Source: Candidatus Zixiibacteriota bacterium (GTDB lineage: Bacteria; Zixibacteria; MSB-5A5; SM23-73-2). From it: a stretch of 64,000 bases of DNA. Below the pieces are notes generated by a model, which saw nothing but the letters and a program-made list of their open reading frames with translations, did no database searches and was not told the DNA's origin. Made by a program: the position numbers and the translations under genes. Numbering within the stretch: the stretch's first letter is position 1; each line of letters begins with the position of its first letter. The stretch covers positions 1 to 64,000 of the forward strand of contig JAUWYR010000002.1 of assembly GCA_030615745.1 (NCBI GenBank), in the 5' to 3' direction. Below are positions 61,603-64,000 of this stretch, piece by piece.

Positions 61603-64000
61603 TCAAATAAATAATGTTCCTTGGGCTTGGGCGATGATTTGATCACAAAGTCCCTGGCATAAAGGAACGAGTGCCTCAAATCCTAATCCCTGGTTATTCT
61701 TAAATAACCCTTCCGATAATAATAGATATTCCCACATCTGAGGTTGACTATAATCAGATGGAGAGAAAACTGTTGAAGCCTGCTCACACCACGCCATCGC
61801 TGCTCGCACTTTTACTGCCACATTCGGACTACCTATGTCTTTGTCGGCTTTTGTTTCTACCAAATACATTTTATCTTTTGTTTTTACAATAAAGTCTACT
61901 TCGTAATTTCTCAAAATACCTGTATGGTCTCGATATGTTATCTTCAATCTATGTCGCCTATCCAGTTTGGAATAGGAAAGAACTTCTGTTGAAGGATTAA
62001 GAATCTTAAGCATGAAATCTCGTTCAAAACCACCGCCTTTAATTTGGTAGCCAATCCGGGGATAGATACTTTTATCAGTCTCTACAGATTTACTTTCTCT
62101 AACCATGACTCTTGGGACTTCCGACAGTTTCCCCCATACACCTTTTACCTCATATTTGTATCCTTCGATTAATTTCACGATTGCTTGATTAATAGTTTGA
62201 ACAATATGGTCATAGACAAGAATGTAATTCAAAACCGAGTAGTTCTCCTGCTTAGTAAAGTCGACAGATTCACCAAAACAATAATCCGTAACATAATCAT
62301 CTATAAGCTGGGCGATTTCTGCCTGCTTTGCAGTAAGAATTGATTCTTTACCTCTTGTCGCTACTGCTCTGGATGCTTGTCTCAGGAAATATGAATAATC
62401 AAAATACTCATTATCCAGTTTCCATGTCTTTGTTTTTTTACCGCTTTCCACATGTATTTCCTGAATTATCAATTTTGAAAGCCAATTTTTCAGTTGCTGA
62501 AAATCACCGCTATATTTAGGAAGGCTACTAATGTCTATTTGTGAAAGTTCCGGCATGCGTCCTTCATCGAAAACTTGAATCGGCCAAGCAATATCATATT
62601 CCTTAATTCTTTCTGTTACTGCATCGACTGGCATTATATCACCAGTAGAAGTTGTACCACTGGAATCACCACCACCTATGATGTATCCTTCTTGTTTCAG
62701 GCTCTCATAGAACTCACGGAATCTTGGATGTTCAACAACAAAAAGAAAGTCTAAAGAGTTGGAAGGTATCTTATTTTTTCGGATTTCAAGGAAGGCTTCT
62801 TTCTTTGCTTCCTGCAATTCGGGGAAACCATATCCAGGGAACATAAGTCTCAAACCTCTCCCTACAATCTGCTCTAAAAGAAGATCTGCCTCAGTTGCCC
62901 TTAAAACCACAGTTACACAGATATTGTTTTTGTCAAACCCTTCCCGCAGCATCAGCACAGAGACAACCACCCTGAGCGAATCATCATCAATATCAATTCT
63001 ATCAAGCCTTTTCCTAGCGTTTTCCAGAGTGGTGCCGTGCCTCGCCTCGGTAAGGTCAGAGTGAATTACCATTACTTGGTCATCATCATAGTAGTTTCCA
63101 TTCTCATCAGTTAGTGTGGCGAAATGGTCTTTGGTCAAATCTGCAACTCTTGTGTCTTCACATAGCACCATCATTACAGGTTTTTTCTCAAGTCCTTTTT
63201 GCTTAAACTCCGAAGCTAATTGTTCCAGTTTCAAACGACCGATTTCCAAGAGAAGTTTCTGACCAGCAGAAAGAGACTTAATTTCACCACGTCGATGTCC
63301 CCCTTCAGGCTCGTATCTCTCTGCCCGAAAGTCAAGATCATCCAATGACTCACCGCCAATAGACTGACGCTCTTCCAGAAAGAGTTGTTTAACTAACATA
63401 TCCTGCATTGCTGTTCTCAACTCGTAGTCATAGACAATATGAGGAAAGTATTCTCTCTTCTCAGCACTTCCATAAAATGGAGTTGCCGAGTAGTCTATTT
63501 GGATAAATGGTCCAAAGCCATCTTCGTGACGTTCTTTTAATCTCTCGTAAAGTGCATTCATAAACTGGCGCCAGACCAATTCTTCTCCAGTAGCAGTTTT
63601 TTTTCCATGAACATGATGAGCCTCGTCATTCATTACAATCAGATCAGGATATTGTGAAAGAAAATCGAGGATAATTTCCCCTCGGGGCATCTCCTCCACA
63701 TCCTCACCAGTATACTGAGCCCAGAGATTCTGGGCACCGGTCTTAAGGCGAAACTGCTGCCAGTTTGTAATATAGACAAAAGGACCATCCGGAGGAGTTG
63801 TGTTGGAATTAACATCTTGCGGTTCAAATATCTCCCAATGGAATCTATCTCTCCAACGTGCTCCTTCTGGCATAAATAAAGAAAGTTTATAATCAGAGGT
63901 CTCTGGATTTCGATTCCCGGTTTTAAGGTCTCTCTTACCTCTAAAAGAATCAAGTAGTCGATCCAAGACTTCACGTCCTGGGGTAACTACCAGAAAACGA
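61603..64000 (-). CDS. DEAD/DEAH helicase with C-terminal nuclease-like domain (type III Res-like), 5' end cut by window edge
   Basis: The frame is open to the window edge; about 798 residues are visible. LVVTPGREVLD (motif Ia region) is at the edge; motif II is NDEAHH, motif III region DYSATPFYG, motif VI region QIVGRGLRLMFPG. Near the C-terminus YEVDFIVKTKDKMYLVETKA has the spacing of a PD-(D/E)xK nuclease (VDF ... VETKA). This layout is that of type III restriction Res subunits and related defence helicases. A Mod methyltransferase is not in the window; it might lie beyond the edge. Confidence 0.85.
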   Translation of the reverse strand, partial: RFLVVTPGREVLDRLLDSFRGKRDLKTGNRNPETSDYKLSLFMPEGARWRDRFHWEIFEPQDVNSNTTPPDGPFVYITNWQQFRLKTGAQNLWAQYTGEDVEEMPRGEIILDFLSQYPDLIVMNDEAHHVHGKKTATGEELVWRQFMNALYERLKERHEDGFGPFIQIDYSATPFYGSAEKREYFPHIVYDYELRTAMQDMLVKQLFLEERQSIGGESLDDLDFRAERYEPEGGHRRGEIKSLSAGQKLLLEIGRLKLEQLASEFKQKGLEKKPVMMVLCEDTRVADLTKDHFATLTDENGNYYDDDQVMVIHSDLTEARHGTTLENARKRLDRIDIDDDSLRVVVSVLMLREGFDKNNICVTVVLRATEADLLLEQIVGRGLRLMFPGYGFPELQEAKKEAFLEIRKNKIPSNSLDFLFVVEHPRFREFYESLKQEGYIIGGGDSSGTTSTGDIMPVDAVTERIKEYDIAWPIQVFDEGRMPELSQIDISSLPKYSGDFQQLKNWLSKLIIQEIHVESGKKTKTWKLDNEYFDYSYFLRQASRAVATRGKESILTAKQAEIAQLIDDYVTDYCFGESVDFTKQENYSVLNYILVYDHIVQTINQAIVKLIEGYKYEVKGVWGKLSEVPRVMVRESKSVETDKSIYPRIGYQIKGGGFERDFMLKILNPSTEVLSYSKLDRRHRLKITYRDHTGILRNYEVDFIVKTKDKMYLVETKADKDIGSPNVAVKVRAAMAWCEQASTVFSPSDYSQPQMWEYLLLSEGLFKNNQGLGFEALVPLCQGLCDQIIAQAQGTLFI

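Overview
The window is a bacterial chromosomal replication-origin region, AT-rich by inspection, from an organism that looks like an uncultured Gram-negative lineage of the FCB/candidate-phylum type (Zixibacteria/WOR-3-like; this placement is inference). The clues are a thermolysin-like protease with a C-terminal YPNPFNPST sorting/FlgD-like domain, a bactofilin, a MoxR-DUF58-BatA locus, and intergenic DNA full of short palindromic repeats. Almost all housekeeping genes point away from about 31.2-33.8 kb: dnaA, dnaN, dciA, gyrB and gyrA run left, and rpmH, rnpA, yidD, yidC, mnmE, mnmG, rsmG, parA and parB run right. A consensus parS lies just before rsmG-parA-parB. recF is absent from its usual place between dnaN and dciA.

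Left arm, from the edge inward: a nucleotide-sugar operon (gmd, M4 protease, GDP-6-deoxy-sugar reductase, truncated UDP-HexNAc dehydrogenase); a membrane protein and signal peptidase I on the plus strand; a 1-kb gap holding what looks like a self-contained transcription unit for a 24-residue peptide; a histidine kinase followed by a giant Ser/Thr kinase-ATPase-TPR protein; a NUDIX hydrolase; an accessory pair (membrane protein plus SNase-like protein); a STAS/RsbW/SpoIIE-type partner-switching module; a small secreted protein; rex with its own operator; then gyrA. Between gyrA and gyrB sit a HEPN-like gene and a hicBA toxin-antitoxin pair.

Right arm: three accessory genes beside the origin, then the rpmH-to-mnmE cluster, which is interrupted by a radical-SAM (spore photoproduct lyase-like) gene. 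Next come an M1-type peptidase, mnmG, parS-rsmG-parA-parB, an M23 peptidase and bactofilin, and a pair of consensus DnaA boxes. A MoxR-DUF58-BatA locus follows, with a restriction-modification system inserted in it, then nfo, a TPR protein, an aminotransferase-murQ pair, and a truncated type III Res-like helicase with an SNase-like gene.

Three signals stand out. (1) Two housekeeping genes, gyrA and mnmE, each have a decayed copy of their own 5' end on the far side of an inserted foreign gene, and hicBA is flanked by direct repeats; this is the footprint of insertion with duplication of the target. (2) Families of short hairpins, some nested inside an outer stem with compensatory changes, occur between genes and also inside or at the ends of coding sequences (rnpA, yidC, batA, the M1 peptidase, the M4 protease). 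(3) An isolated promoter-structured leader-microORF-terminator unit at 8.3-8.7 kb carries a perfect Shine-Dalgarno and a perfect anti-Shine-Dalgarno in its 3' part.
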